From Corynebacterium rhinophilum (lineage in GTDB: Bacteria; Actinomycetota; Actinomycetes; Mycobacteriales; Mycobacteriaceae): 64,000 bases of DNA. A model generated the notes under the pieces. It was given only the letters and a program-made list of their open reading frames with translations. It was not told the origin of the DNA and ran no database searches. The stretch lies in the NCBI RefSeq assembly GCF_030227225.1, contig NZ_JASPHQ010000009.1, positions 1-64,000 of the forward strand, given 5' to 3'. Shown piece by piece: positions 9,233 through 20,071 of the stretch. The translations under genes and the position numbers were made by a program. Each line of letters starts with the position of its first letter. Position 1 is the stretch's first letter.

Positions 9233-9748
9233 TTACTCAACAACGTTGAAGACAACGGCGTTATCCTCAGTGCCCAGTGCAGCCTGGCCGTCAGGCAGAG
9301 CATAGAAGGAAGGCTCGGACTCGAGAACGTCACGCAGGGAATCAGAAAGTGCCTGGGTGTGGTCATCGCACGCCGCCAAGGTGGAGGCGAAGTCACCTAC
9401 GTGGATGGTGCCATCCTTATCCACATCGTAGGAGGTGGTGTAGATATTGCAGCCATCATCGAGAACCAAGGACTGGTCCTTGTCGAACTGCACGGTGAAC
9501 TTGCCGTCTTCCTTGACGGAGTGCAGCTCACCGGTGATGGTCTGGCCCTCAATATTCGGTACCAGCTTGTCAGCGTCTGCCGGCAGGGATTCCACCAAGT
9601 CGCTCTTGGCGGTGGTGTCTGCTACCTCGGTACCGGACTCAGCCGGTGCGGGGTTTGCTGCGGGTTCCTCAGCGTTTGCGACGCCCATGGTCATGAGCGC
9701 AGCTGCGGAGACGGACATCGTCGCGGTTGCAATCTTTTTCAAAGTCAT
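9233..9748 (-). CDS. Secreted protein of unknown function
   Basis: A 171-residue protein from ATG 9748 with a classical signal peptide: MTLKKIATATMSVSAAALMT, then cleavage after VANA. The mature part starts with a Pro/Ala/Glu-rich linker (residues ~25-50), followed by a small acidic domain containing Cys at about residues 101 and 129, possibly a disulfide after export. It ends in an Asp/Glu-rich, Val-containing tail. I recognise no family. A 30-bp near-palindrome lies just upstream of the start and may be an operator. Confidence 0.75.
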   Translation of the reverse strand: MTLKKIATATMSVSAAALMTMGVANAEEPAANPAPAESGTEVADTTAKSDLVESLPADADKLVPNIEGQTITGELHSVKEDGKFTVQFDKDQSLVLDDGCNIYTTSYDVDKDGTIHVGDFASTLAACDDHTQALSDSLRDVLESEPSFYALPDGQAALGTEDNAVVFNVVE

Positions 9749-9760
9749 ACCCAATAATTT

Positions 9761-9790
9761 ACCCCTGCTGGATGGACATCCAACAGGGGT
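9761..9790. repeat. 30-bp near-perfect palindrome upstream of the secreted-protein gene
   Basis: ACCCCTGCTGGATG (9761-9774) and CATCCAACAGGGGT (9777-9790) match at 13 of 14 positions around a 2-bp centre. It lies 12 bp before the ATG of the secreted protein and about 60 bp past the gatA stop. As DNA it would be a good operator. As RNA it would be a hairpin, but no U-run follows on the minus strand, so an intrinsic gatA terminator is less convincing. Confidence 0.65.
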
Positions 9791-9852
9791 GTAAACGAAT
9801 CGTTATCTAATCCGCAGCTATTTCACAGTGACAACGATTTTAGATAGCGCGG

Positions 9853-11340
9853 CTATTTTTGGCGCTTGGCTTCATAGGCTGCGCCCACTTTGTACAAGCG
9901 GTCATCCTGGAAAGCCGGTGCCATGATCTGCAAACCGGTAGGCAGGTTGGTATCTGCAGCCATACCGGAAGGCACGGACATGCCACACAGGCCGGCCAGG
10001 TTCAGCGGCAAGGTGCACAAGTCGAAGTTGTACATAGCCATGGGGTCTTCGGCCTTCTCCCCCAGCTTGAACGCCGTGGTCGGGGTGGTTGGCGAAACCA
10101 GCACGTCAGCCTGCTCAAAGGCGCGGGCAAAGTCTTGGGCAACCAGGGTGCGCACGCGCTGCGCCTGCAGGTAGTAGGCATCGTAATAGCCCACGGACAG
10201 CGCATACGTGCCCAGCATGATGCGGCGCTTGACCTCGGGTCCGAATCCCTCTGCGCGGGACTGGGACATGACCTGCTCCGCGGAGTGGGATCCGTCATCG
10301 CCAGCGCGCAGGCCGTAGCGCATGCCATCAAAGCGGGCCAGGTTGGACGAGACCTCACACGGCATGATCAGGTAGTAGGCGGCCAATGCCTCATCGAAGT
10401 GCGGGCAGTCCACCTCGACGATTTCCGCGCCCTGCTCGCGCAGCTGTTCCACGGCGGCGTGGTAGTTCTCCATCACGCCGTCCTGCCAGCCATCGCGCTC
10501 GAATTGCTTGATGAGTCCAACCTTGACGCCGCTCAGATCGCCATTCGCGCCTTCGCGGGCTGCCTCCACCACGGGGGCAACCGGTTTATCCACAGACGTG
10601 GCGTCGAAGGCATCGTGGCCGGCAATAACCTCGTGCAGGAGTGCGGTATCCAGAACGGTACGACCACACGGACCTGCCTGGTCCAGCGAGGACGCGGCCG
10701 CGATCAGGCCGTAGCGAGACACCGTGCCGTAGGTGGGCTTCACGCCCACGGTATTGGTCAGCGCCGCCGGCTGGCGGATGGAACCGCCGGTATCGGTACC
10801 AATACCTAAAGGAGCCTGCCCCGAAGCCAGCGCCGCTGCCGTGCCGCCGCCGGAGCCACCCGGGGTGCGCTCGGTGTCATACGGGTTGTGTACTGGGCCA
10901 AAGGCGGAGTTCTCATTGGACGAACCCATCGCAAACTCGTCCAGGTTCGTCTTACCCAAGATCGGGATACCGGCCTCGCGCAGACGCTTGGTCACCGTGG
11001 CGTCGTAGGGAGACATGTAGCCTTCAAGCATCTTGGATGCGGCGGTGGTGGGGGCATCGGTAGTAACCAGCAGGTCTTTCAAGGCCAGCGGCACACCGGC
11101 CAATGCCGATGCAGGCTTTTCGCCGGCGTCGAGGGCCTTATCCACGGCATCGGCAGCCGCCAGTGCTTCCTCCTGCCCCACGTGCAGGAAGGAGTTAAGT
11201 TCGGGATTGGTTTCCGCAATGCGATCCAAAAAGGCCTGGGTAACCTCGCGGGAGGTCACCTCGCGCGAGTGAATCTTTTCCGCCAGCTCGGCGGCGGTCA
11301 AAGAGGTCAGTCCCTCCGCAGGTACGACAACGTTGGTCAT
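9853..11340 (-). CDS. gatA: Aspartyl/glutamyl-tRNA(Asn/Gln) amidotransferase subunit A
   Basis: The amidase subunit of GatCAB. It hydrolyses glutamine to release ammonia for tRNA-bound Glu/Asp amidation. The 495-residue protein carries the amidase signature [19 protein letters not shown], with the catalytic serine in [12 protein letters not shown] (residues ~165-185) and the Lys of the Ser-cisSer-Lys triad in ALKDLL (residue ~88). Its ATG follows the gatC stop by one base, so the two are translationally coupled. Length and motifs are complete. Confidence 0.96.
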   Translation of the reverse strand: MTNVVVPAEGLTSLTAAELAEKIHSREVTSREVTQAFLDRIAETNPELNSFLHVGQEEALAAADAVDKALDAGEKPASALAGVPLALKDLLVTTDAPTTAASKMLEGYMSPYDATVTKRLREAGIPILGKTNLDEFAMGSSNENSAFGPVHNPYDTERTPGGSGGGTAAALASGQAPLGIGTDTGGSIRQPAALTNTVGVKPTYGTVSRYGLIAAASSLDQAGPCGRTVLDTALLHEVIAGHDAFDATSVDKPVAPVVEAAREGANGDLSGVKVGLIKQFERDGWQDGVMENYHAAVEQLREQGAEIVEVDCPHFDEALAAYYLIMPCEVSSNLARFDGMRYGLRAGDDGSHSAEQVMSQSRAEGFGPEVKRRIMLGTYALSVGYYDAYYLQAQRVRTLVAQDFARAFEQADVLVSPTTPTTAFKLGEKAEDPMAMYNFDLCTLPLNLAGLCGMSVPSGMAADTNLPTGLQIMAPAFQDDRLYKVGAAYEAKRQK

Positions 11341-11637
11341 TTACTCTCCTCCCAAAATCTGCGGCACGACGAATCGCTCATCTTCCACGGCCGGCGCCTG
11401 ATCCAAGGCCTGCTCAGCGGTAAGGGTGCGCACGATGACGTCTTCGCGCATCGGTGCATCCACGGAGTGCGGGTGGCTCATCGGTTCCACGCCTTCAGTG
11501 TCCACGTTCCTTACTGCGGAAACGGAATCAACAATTTCATCAATCTGGCTTGCGAATTGGGCTAGCTCTTCATCGCTTAATGCCAGGCGGGAAAGCTTGG
11601 CAAGGTGGGCTACCTCATCACGCGAAATCTCAGACAC
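11341..11637 (-). CDS. gatC: Aspartyl/glutamyl-tRNA(Asn/Gln) amidotransferase subunit C
   Basis: A small 98-residue subunit that wraps between GatA and GatB and stabilises the complex. It begins (GTG at 11637) [20 protein letters not shown], the family hallmark, and ends with the [12 protein letters not shown] tail. The Shine-Dalgarno GGATGGAG lies a few bases upstream, supporting the GTG. It is the first gene of gatCA. The 199-bp gap to the divergent ACT-domain gene carries promoters for both. Confidence 0.95.
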   Translation of the reverse strand: MSEISRDEVAHLAKLSRLALSDEELAQFASQIDEIVDSVSAVRNVDTEGVEPMSHPHSVDAPMREDVIVRTLTAEQALDQAPAVEDERFVVPQILGGE

Positions 11638-11836
11638 GCGAACTCCATCCTTTTTCCATAATCGACGCGCAGGTGAAAATTATTTTCCCGCTCGTACTAT
11701 GTAAATTGCTAAGGCTCCATAATACTGCACCAACCCGCGCAGTCGCCGAGTCACCCCGAATTATTGCCCCTTGAACGCCGCACTGTGACCCAGGTATCGT
11801 AAATGGGACTACAAGCTACTGAAAGCGTGCGACTTA

Positions 11837-12499
11837 ATGTCTTACCTAATCCGTGTCCTGCTTCCCGATACCCCTGGTAGTTTGGGCCAGCTTTCGGAGG
11901 CCTTCGGGCTGGTTGACGGAAATATCCAATCCGTTGACATCGTAGAAGCCTTCCCGGATGGCACCGTCATGGATGACATTGTCATTGAGCTTCCCGCAGA
12001 CGCGATGGCTGATGCACTCATCACCGCCGCCGCCTCCGTCCATGGCGTGGAAATAGATTCAATTCGGCCCTTCAGTGGCCGCGTGGACCGGCGCGGGCAG
12101 ATCGAGTTATTAGCGCGCGTTGCAGCCAATGCCTCGAACGTCACAGCAGCAATGGAGGAAGTCGTCGCGGCCATTCCAAAAGCAGCGACCTCCACGTGGG
12201 CCATTGTCATTGACAATAATGAGCCCATTCACCGCGTCGCCTCCTCAAACGCGGCCCCTGCCGATGACGATACGATTCCGGTCGACCTCAATATCGACAG
12301 CGCACGCACCTTGCACCCCGATAAGGACGAGTGGGTGCCAGAAAGCTGGGCGCTGCTCGATTCTGCCCTGGCCGCCGCTCCCCTGGGAGATACCGGGATG
12401 GTCATCGCCATGGGCCGCACCGGCGGGCCAGAATACTTGGCCTCCGAGGTCGAGCACCTCGGCCACATCGGCACGATTCTGGGCGCCTTCCTCAAATAA
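11837..12499 (+). CDS. ACT-domain protein
   Basis: A 220-residue soluble protein. The N-terminal ~75 residues form an ACT-type ligand-binding fold (YLIRVLLPDTPGSLGQLSEA, with the PGSL motif where small-molecule ligands, often amino acids, bind). The remainder is an acidic domain with no catalytic motif I recognise, ending MGRTGGPEYLASEVEHLGHI. It is probably a sensor or regulator of amino-acid metabolism, which is an inference from the ACT fold only. Its stop lies 16 bp from the convergent ligA stop. Confidence 0.75.
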   Translation: MSYLIRVLLPDTPGSLGQLSEAFGLVDGNIQSVDIVEAFPDGTVMDDIVIELPADAMADALITAAASVHGVEIDSIRPFSGRVDRRGQIELLARVAANASNVTAAMEEVVAAIPKAATSTWAIVIDNNEPIHRVASSNAAPADDDTIPVDLNIDSARTLHPDKDEWVPESWALLDSALAAAPLGDTGMVIAMGRTGGPEYLASEVEHLGHIGTILGAFLK

Positions 12500-12515
12500 G
12501 CCCAGCCCGGCGCGG

Positions 12516-14609
<2,094 letters not shown>

Positions 14610-14630
14610 CTAGCTACTAAGGTATGGACC

Positions 14631-15302
14631 ATGAACTTCGACGCCTCCCGCATGCTCGCCTTCGACCTTGAGACCACCTCCGCCAACCCCAAAGACGCTC
14701 GTATCGTTACCTCAGCCCTAGTCCGAATTGACGGACGCGATGTCCAGAAGGTAGAGCACCTTGCGGATCCCGGCGTCGAGATCCCCCAAGCCGCAACAGA
14801 CGTGCATGGAATCACAACGGAAAAGGCTCAGGCTGAAGGCCGCCCGCACGAGGAGGTCCTCAAAGACACGGTTAATGCCATCAAGTCCGCGTGGGACGAC
14901 GGCCTGACGCTCATCGTGTATAACGCGGCCTTTGACCTTACCGTCCTGCGCAGCCTTACCGGCGATTTCACGGTCACCGGCCCCGTCTTTGATCCGTACG
15001 TCATTGATCGCGTGAGCGATAAGTGGCGCAAGGGCAAGCGCACCCTTGGCGCGGTGTGTGAGCACTACGGCGTGGAATTGGGCAATGCGCATGAGGCCAC
15101 TGCCGATGCCCTCGCTGCCGCCCGCGTGGCCTGGAAGCAGGTTCGCCAGCATTACCCCAACCTCGCGCAGATGGACGAAAACGAGCTCATGGAGTTCCAG
15201 GCGGTCAAGTGGTACGAGGACCGCGTCGCCTTCAAGAAGTACCTAGAGGGCAAGGGGCGCGATGCCTCCGATGTCTCGACGGCGTGGCCGCTAATTTCCT
15301 AA
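14631..15302 (+). CDS. DnaQ-type 3'-5' exonuclease
   Basis: A 223-residue DEDD exonuclease of the DNA polymerase III epsilon superfamily, without further domains. Motif I is FDLETTS (Asp and Glu metal ligands) near residue 12, motif II YNAAFDLTVLRS near 105, and motif III HEATADALAAARV near 155 with the general-base His, making it a DEDDh enzyme. I preferred ATG 14631 (MNFDASRM) over 14601 because the family begins directly before motif I. It could be a stand-alone proofreading or repair exonuclease. It is divergent from ligA by about 45 bp. Confidence 0.88.
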   Translation: MNFDASRMLAFDLETTSANPKDARIVTSALVRIDGRDVQKVEHLADPGVEIPQAATDVHGITTEKAQAEGRPHEEVLKDTVNAIKSAWDDGLTLIVYNAAFDLTVLRSLTGDFTVTGPVFDPYVIDRVSDKWRKGKRTLGAVCEHYGVELGNAHEATADALAAARVAWKQVRQHYPNLAQMDENELMEFQAVKWYEDRVAFKKYLEGKGRDASDVSTAWPLIS

Positions 15303-15310
15303 TTTCCTTG

Positions 15311-15346
15311 CCATATTTCTAGAATTTTGGAATTCTAGAAATATGG
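15311..15346. promoter_or_regulatory. Perfect 36-bp inverted repeat overlapping the ArsR-like start codon
   Basis: CCATATTTCTAGAATT (15311-15326) and AATTCTAGAAATATGG (15331-15346) are exact reverse complements around TTGG. The ATG of the regulator (15343-15345) lies inside the right arm, and a -10-like TAGAAT lies in the left arm. This fits an autorepressor operator on a leaderless or nearly leaderless message. No U-run follows, so an exonuclease terminator is unlikely. Confidence 0.8.
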
Positions 15347-15840
15347 ATTCCTTAGAATCGCGCATTGCCCATCTCGAGGCTCGCGTCACAAAACTCGAAA
15401 ACCCCGCCCCTGACCCCATCGAATCATCCGCAAGCGAGTCCACCATGTGGCTTGCGGATGCGCTTGAACCTTCTGACCAGCTTCCTGAGGGGTCCGTCAT
15501 TTTTGGCGGCAACATCACCACCGGCCTAGGCTCCTATGTCTACCAATGGCAGCGCCCAACAAACACAGTGACCGCTGGAGACTGGACCGATAATCTCGAC
15601 CGCCTCGCTGCATTGGCACACCCCGTGCGCGGTGAAATCCTGCGCCGCCTACTTAGCTCACCAGCCACCGCCACAGAACTGGTGGAAGAGGAAATCGTCA
15701 CCTCCACCGGCACCGCCTACCATCACCTCAGTGCGCTTACTAATGGTGGCTGGACCACCAAGACAAACGGGGAATACTCAATCCGAGCGGCCCGCGTCAT
15801 CCCCCTGCTCACTATCATTACCGCAAGCGAGGATCACTAA
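15343..15840 (+). CDS. ArsR-like winged-helix transcriptional regulator
   Basis: 165 residues. An N-terminal short coiled coil (MDSLESRIAHLEARVTKLEN) is followed by a linker with tryptophans (residues ~35-80) and a C-terminal winged helix: LAALAHPVRGEILRRLLSSP, then TATELVE and GTAYHHLSALTNGGWTTK. The AHPVR and YHHLSAL motifs are typical of the ArsR group that represses its own operon. I see no CxC metal site, so the signal is unknown. It probably binds the palindrome over its own start. Its stop overlaps the ATG of the serine hydrolase (TAATG), so the genes are co-translated. Confidence 0.85.
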   Translation: MDSLESRIAHLEARVTKLENPAPDPIESSASESTMWLADALEPSDQLPEGSVIFGGNITTGLGSYVYQWQRPTNTVTAGDWTDNLDRLAALAHPVRGEILRRLLSSPATATELVEEEIVTSTGTAYHHLSALTNGGWTTKTNGEYSIRAARVIPLLTIITASEDH

Positions 15841-16838
15841 TGCGAAAGCGAAAAATGGCGCTAGCCATCACCGCCACCATCATGACAGCGGTCCTCTTAC
15901 TCATGATTGGGCCGCGGCGGATCGCTGTGGCCACCACGGAAACAGGCGACGCCACTCTGTCCGCCACACTGCGCAAACACACCGAACCGGGTTTCAATAA
16001 TCTCACCGCCTTCACGCTGCACGAAGGGAAAGCCACCTTCGCAGGACTCGGTGCGAATGAACACACCGAGGTGGAAATCGGTTCGGTGACCAAGATGTTC
16101 ACCGCAGAATTAGCTCACCAGCTTGTGGAAGAAGGAAAGATAAGCCTTGACACCACCGTGGGCGATGTACTGGATGCTGGCCAAGCACCCATTTCCGAGG
16201 TCACGGTACAAGAGTTGCTCAACCACACCTCAGGATTACCCCGGCTAGCACAAGGGAATATTTTCGCTGATGCAATCACGGCGGTCACTGGTGCTAATCC
16301 CTACGCAGGTGAGACCACCCAAGATATCCTCGATGCTGCCACCGAAGCGGATCTTAAAGATCGTGGAACAGAGACTTATTCCAATATGGGATATGGACTA
16401 CTCGGCCACCTCCTGGAAACGGCAGCAGATACATCCTATGAAGACCTGCTTCAGGAGAGAATCTTTCAACCTGCCGGAATGACGGAGACCTACCTCATGG
16501 CCCCACGATCTGTCCCCGATGATGCCCCACGGGGCCTTACTGCCACCGGCCGGGAGGCCGATCCATGGGAGATGGAAGGCAGCAATGCCGCAGCGGGCGC
16601 AATACGATCGACTGCACATGACATGGCAGCTTTCGCTGAGTGGATTATGGATAACGGCGATATGGCCTATGGCTGGCAAAAAAGCGAAGACAACCAAAGC
16701 TTCTGGCACGACGGCGGAACGGGTGGCTACTCCACAATGCTCATCATAGATCCGGAAAATAAGCGCGCAGCCTTCGCCAATAATGACACTCCGATGTGGA
16801 CTAGTGACCTCGCCCAAGCGCTATTCGATGACATTTAA
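15840..16838 (+). CDS. Serine hydrolase of the class C beta-lactamase / D-peptidase family
   Basis: 332 residues with an N-terminal membrane anchor or signal sequence (residues ~5-24) and an extracytoplasmic domain. The three penicillin-recognising motifs are visible: SVTK (S-x-x-K, in GSVTKMFTAELAH), YSN (TYSNMGYGLLG) and HDGG (FWHDGGTGGYS) in place of KTG. These relatives include D-aminopeptidases, esterases and beta-lactamases, so drug resistance cannot be assumed. It is the second gene of a three-gene unit with an ArsR-like repressor and a small membrane protein, perhaps a cell-wall-linked response. Confidence 0.85.
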   Translation: MRKRKMALAITATIMTAVLLLMIGPRRIAVATTETGDATLSATLRKHTEPGFNNLTAFTLHEGKATFAGLGANEHTEVEIGSVTKMFTAELAHQLVEEGKISLDTTVGDVLDAGQAPISEVTVQELLNHTSGLPRLAQGNIFADAITAVTGANPYAGETTQDILDAATEADLKDRGTETYSNMGYGLLGHLLETAADTSYEDLLQERIFQPAGMTETYLMAPRSVPDDAPRGLTATGREADPWEMEGSNAAAGAIRSTAHDMAAFAEWIMDNGDMAYGWQKSEDNQSFWHDGGTGGYSTMLIIDPENKRAAFANNDTPMWTSDLAQALFDDI

Positions 16839-16847
16839 GGAATTCCA

Positions 16848-17138
16848 ATGATTACCACCCTAATCCTTGCCGCCATCACCGCATCCGAAGTGTGGGGCAC
16901 GTGGAAAGCGCTCAAAAAACCATCTTCCCCGGGGATGCTTATCGCGTCAGCGATTATCAGCATCGTCATAATCGCCTTCATTGGTAACGCAGTTCCGTGG
17001 TACAGGGAAGTCAACTACGGATGGTGGTACGCTCTCGTAGCCGCTTGCTCCCTGCACATGGGCGCTGTCGCCTGGCGTATTTACACAGATCACAGTGAAA
17101 AGTCTCCGAAGACAGATAGCCTCGGGCGCGCCGCTTAA
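16848..17138 (+). CDS. Small membrane protein of the ArsR-hydrolase unit
   Basis: 96 residues with three hydrophobic segments (about 1-15, 30-48 and 60-78). It starts MITTLILAAITASEVWGTWK and ends in a charged tail. No family is recognised. It begins 9 bp after the serine hydrolase stop, after a GGAATTCC spacer, so it is likely co-transcribed. Its stop overlaps the convergent MetE-like gene by 4 bp. Confidence 0.7.
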   Translation: MITTLILAAITASEVWGTWKALKKPSSPGMLIASAIISIVIIAFIGNAVPWYREVNYGWWYALVAACSLHMGAVAWRIYTDHSEKSPKTDSLGRAA

Positions 17139-18052
17139 AGGTCGCCCGCATCGCGGGTGAGGATCGCGGCAGTCTCGGTTACAGAGCGCAAGGTGCTTGC
17201 CGATGCCCCAGCCGGAAACACATCAAAGTGATCCACGAGCAGCTCACGCGGCATGCCAATGCGGTCCAGGTGGCGGGCAAGTGAAATCGCCTCTGCCCGC
17301 GCGTCTTTGCCGGAAAGTGCGACACCGACCCGGCGGCCTTCCGAAAGGTGCTCGCCCATTCCATCGAAATGCTCCGGGGTAGAAAGGCAGTCGCGGTAGC
17401 GCGCATCAACGAGGAATGTTGTCGCGGCCCCAGCCACCGACCACAGCGGCGGACAATAAAGATAATCCGCCTCAAAGCGCAGGAGGGTCTCGAGTGCCAC
17501 CTCGTCAGGGACGGCGGATATCGAATCGAAGTCGGTGGTTCCTGGAATGCGGCCAGCGATGACATCGGCAAGCAGCGGCTCATCCAGTTGCACCACGACC
17601 TCTCCGTGGAAGCGGCGTGCGACGTCAGTAGCGTGGGCGTGGATGCCGTGCAGCAGGGCATCGGAAAGCTCCGCAAAGGCACCGGAATCGGTGAGTACGC
17701 GGTGGCCATCGGCAAGCTCAATGCTGGCCGCCAGCGACCACGGGCCGAGCGCCTGCACCTTGATGCGAGGCACGGTCTCTCCCCAGACCTGCTGTACCTC
17801 ATCGAGGTCGCGCTCGAGGCGATCCCATGCGCGGCGAGTAAGCAGCTGGGGACGGGCCGTCATGCGCCACGAACGGGGGCCGCGATCGATAGTGATAGCC
17901 TCGAGCATGCTTGCGGTACGCCCCACCGAATCGGAGCCCAGCCCGCGTTCCGGTAGCTGCGGGATGGCGGGAAGCTCGGTCTCGCCCATAATGATGTCGG
18001 CGGCTTCCGCCATGGACGTGCCGGACATGGGCCCGAGTGCGAATCCGGTCAT
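17135..18052 (-). CDS. MetE-like (UROD/MetE superfamily) protein, probably not a methionine synthase
   Basis: 305 residues resembling the C-terminal half of cobalamin-independent methionine synthase: an N-terminal LGPMSGTS-type turn, LGPWSLAAS in the middle, VVQLDEPLLADV, and the VALSGKDARAEAIS region. The zinc-ligand pattern of true MetE (His-x-Cys and a late Cys) is not visible; the segment where the last Cys would sit reads LVDHFDVFPAGAS. Length is also less than half of MetE. Such proteins commonly sit beside mnmA in actinobacteria, and here the start codon abuts the mnmA stop. The function is unknown; a role tied to tRNA thiolation is inference. Confidence 0.75.
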   Translation of the reverse strand: MTGFALGPMSGTSMAEAADIIMGETELPAIPQLPERGLGSDSVGRTASMLEAITIDRGPRSWRMTARPQLLTRRAWDRLERDLDEVQQVWGETVPRIKVQALGPWSLAASIELADGHRVLTDSGAFAELSDALLHGIHAHATDVARRFHGEVVVQLDEPLLADVIAGRIPGTTDFDSISAVPDEVALETLLRFEADYLYCPPLWSVAGAATTFLVDARYRDCLSTPEHFDGMGEHLSEGRRVGVALSGKDARAEAISLARHLDRIGMPRELLVDHFDVFPAGASASTLRSVTETAAILTRDAGDL

Positions 18053-19138
18053 CTACAGTGTCTCGCAGATGGTGCCGGAACCAATGACGATATCACCCAG
18101 GTCATCCGGGGAAGGCAGGTACAGCACTGCGGCCTGTCCACGGGCAACGCCAGACAGTGGCTCCTTGAGCTCCAATCGCATCGAATCAGCGGCGCGGTCC
18201 ACGTGGGCAATGCACGGCACTACGGAACCGTGCGCACGAACCTGCACCTCGCACTCAAAGTCGCCGTCCATACCAGGGTGCAGATACTTCAAGCGGTCAG
18301 CCCGGATGGCGGTAACCGCCAAGTCCTCGCGCGCGCCAACAGTCACCGTGCCCGTTGCGGCGTCGATATCGGTAACGTAGCGCGGGCGGCCATCGGCAGC
18401 CGGGGCCTTGATGTCCAGGCCCTTGCGCTGACCGATGGTGTAGTTCCACGCACCATCATGTTCCTTAAGCTCCGTTCCCTCTTGGTCCACGATCATGCCG
18501 GGGCGAAGGCCGATCCGCGATCCAAGGAACTGCTGGGTATTTCCGTCTGGAATGAAGCAGATGTCATAAGAATCCGGCTTCTTCGCTGTGGAAAAACCGT
18601 GTGCCGCAGCCTCTTCGCGGATTTGCGGCTTGGGGGTATCACCGATGGGGAAAAAGCAGTGCTCCAGCTCCTCGGCGGAAATAACGCCGAGCACATATGA
18701 CTGGTCTTTATTCTCATCCTTGGAGCGGCGCATGTAGCCATCATCATCAAGGGTGGCGTAGTGGCCGGTCGCAACGGCATCAAAGCCTAGGGCCATGCCC
18801 TTTTGCAGCAGCGCGCGGAACTTAATCTTCTCATTGCAGCGCAGGCAGGGATTCGGGGTTTCACCGCGGGCATAGGAATCCACGAAGTCCGTGATGACCT
18901 CTTCCTTGAATTCCTCCGAAAAGTCCCATACATAGAACGGAATGCCCAACTTATCGCAAATGCGGCGGGCATCGGCGGAATCCTCCAACGAACAGCAGCC
19001 GCGGGCCTTTTCGCGCGTTTGCTGCGCGTCCTTATGCAGGGCCAGGTGCACGCCGACGACATCGTGGCCAGCCTCCACCGCACGGGCGGCGGCGACAGAT
19101 GAGTCCACGCCGCCAGACATTGCTACCAATACTCGCAT
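18053..19138 (-). CDS. mnmA: tRNA-specific 2-thiouridylase
   Basis: Uses ATP and persulfide sulfur to make 2-thiouridine at wobble position 34 of tRNA for Lys, Glu and Gln. The 361-residue enzyme has the PP-loop SGGVDSS at residues 8-14. The two catalytic cysteines are in [11 protein letters not shown] (~residue 100) and DICFIPDG (~200). The lid and C-terminal domains are complete. The sulfur source is likely the cysteine desulfurase at 22.6-23.7 kb on the same strand. It is followed directly by the MetE-like gene. Confidence 0.95.
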   Translation of the reverse strand: MRVLVAMSGGVDSSVAAARAVEAGHDVVGVHLALHKDAQQTREKARGCCSLEDSADARRICDKLGIPFYVWDFSEEFKEEVITDFVDSYARGETPNPCLRCNEKIKFRALLQKGMALGFDAVATGHYATLDDDGYMRRSKDENKDQSYVLGVISAEELEHCFFPIGDTPKPQIREEAAAHGFSTAKKPDSYDICFIPDGNTQQFLGSRIGLRPGMIVDQEGTELKEHDGAWNYTIGQRKGLDIKAPAADGRPRYVTDIDAATGTVTVGAREDLAVTAIRADRLKYLHPGMDGDFECEVQVRAHGSVVPCIAHVDRAADSMRLELKEPLSGVARGQAAVLYLPSPDDLGDIVIGSGTICETL

Positions 19139-19234
19139 TGCATTCCCCTTTAAATACCTCGACTACAGGCCCGAAAGTGTACTCCCTTGCCCCAACGCAG
19201 CTTAAATCGATTCCATTCCCTAAGCTTGAATCCC

Positions 19235-20071
19235 ATGGGTAGAAAGCGAGCTGCGAACAGGTCAAGCATTGCCGGGACCTACGAGATATCCACCGGCACC
19301 GCCGAGGTCGTACCGGATGAATTCCGCGACGGAGCCTATATCCTTAACGTCAATGGCGTTCCTAGCAGCCATATCGTGCTGGGCGAGCCGCAGGAACTCG
19401 ACTTTGAATATATGCGCTGGATCGCAGCGGCGGTGGAACAGCTTAATACGGTCTCCCCTAATAAGCTGCGCGTTACCCACCTCGGCGGGGCCGGCTGCTC
19501 ACTCCCGCGCTACTTCGCCGAGCTTTGGCCGGACAGCCGCCATACGGTAGTCGAGCTTGATGCTAAGCTGGGCGAATTAGTCCGCGAGCTTTTCGATGTC
19601 CCCCGTTCTCCCACCGTCAAGATCCGCCCCGGCGACGCCCGAAAGGAAACCGAAGGTTTTCTGCCCGCCAGCCGCGATATCATTATCCGCGATGTCTTCG
19701 CTGGGGATACAACGCCGAAAAACCTGACCACGGTGGAGTTTTTCCAAGCGGCCAAATCATCCCTTTCTGGAGGCGGGCTCTACGTGGCCAACTGCGGCGA
19801 TCACTCGGACCTCCAGTTGGCGAAGAAGGAATTGGCCGGGCTTTCTGAGGTCTTCGATCACCTCGCTGTAATCGCTGACCCGCCCATGCTCAAGGGGCGC
19901 CGATATGGAAACATCATCTTACTGGCCTCAGATACACAACTGCCAGCTGAGGGCTCGGTACAAGCTGCTCAACTGGCAAAGGCACTCTTAGGCGGGGCCG
20001 TTCCCGCACACTTTAAGGATGAAAGCTGGACCCGTAAATTCTTTGCGGGAGCTACTTCAGCACGCGATTGA
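19235..20071 (+). CDS. Spermidine-synthase-like methyltransferase-fold protein
   Basis: About 278 residues from ATG 19235 (MGRKRAANRSS). The Rossmann core shows THLGGAGCSLPRYFAELWP (binding-loop glycines), VVELDAKLGELVRE with the acidic ribose-binding residue, and GDARKETEGF, then IIRDVFAGDTTPKNLTT where spermidine synthases have the DxxD/DS aspartates. Actinobacterial members of this group are often not true polyamine synthases, so the substrate is open. It is divergent from mnmA and overlaps the 3' end of the convergent lysozyme gene by 20 bp. Confidence 0.8.
   Translation: MGRKRAANRSSIAGTYEISTGTAEVVPDEFRDGAYILNVNGVPSSHIVLGEPQELDFEYMRWIAAAVEQLNTVSPNKLRVTHLGGAGCSLPRYFAELWPDSRHTVVELDAKLGELVRELFDVPRSPTVKIRPGDARKETEGFLPASRDIIIRDVFAGDTTPKNLTTVEFFQAAKSSLSGGGLYVANCGDHSDLQLAKKELAGLSEVFDHLAVIADPPMLKGRRYGNIILLASDTQLPAEGSVQAAQLAKALLGGAVPAHFKDESWTRKFFAGATSARD

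Noticed and set aside
9828..9840. TTTCACAGTGAC as a CRP/GlxR operator
   Set aside because: The half-sites touch directly (TCAC-AGTGA) instead of the TGTGA-N6-TCACA layout.
15840..16838. Serine hydrolase as a beta-lactamase giving resistance
   Set aside because: Its third motif is HDGG and the family is dominated by peptidases and esterases. Motifs alone do not show beta-lactam hydrolysis.
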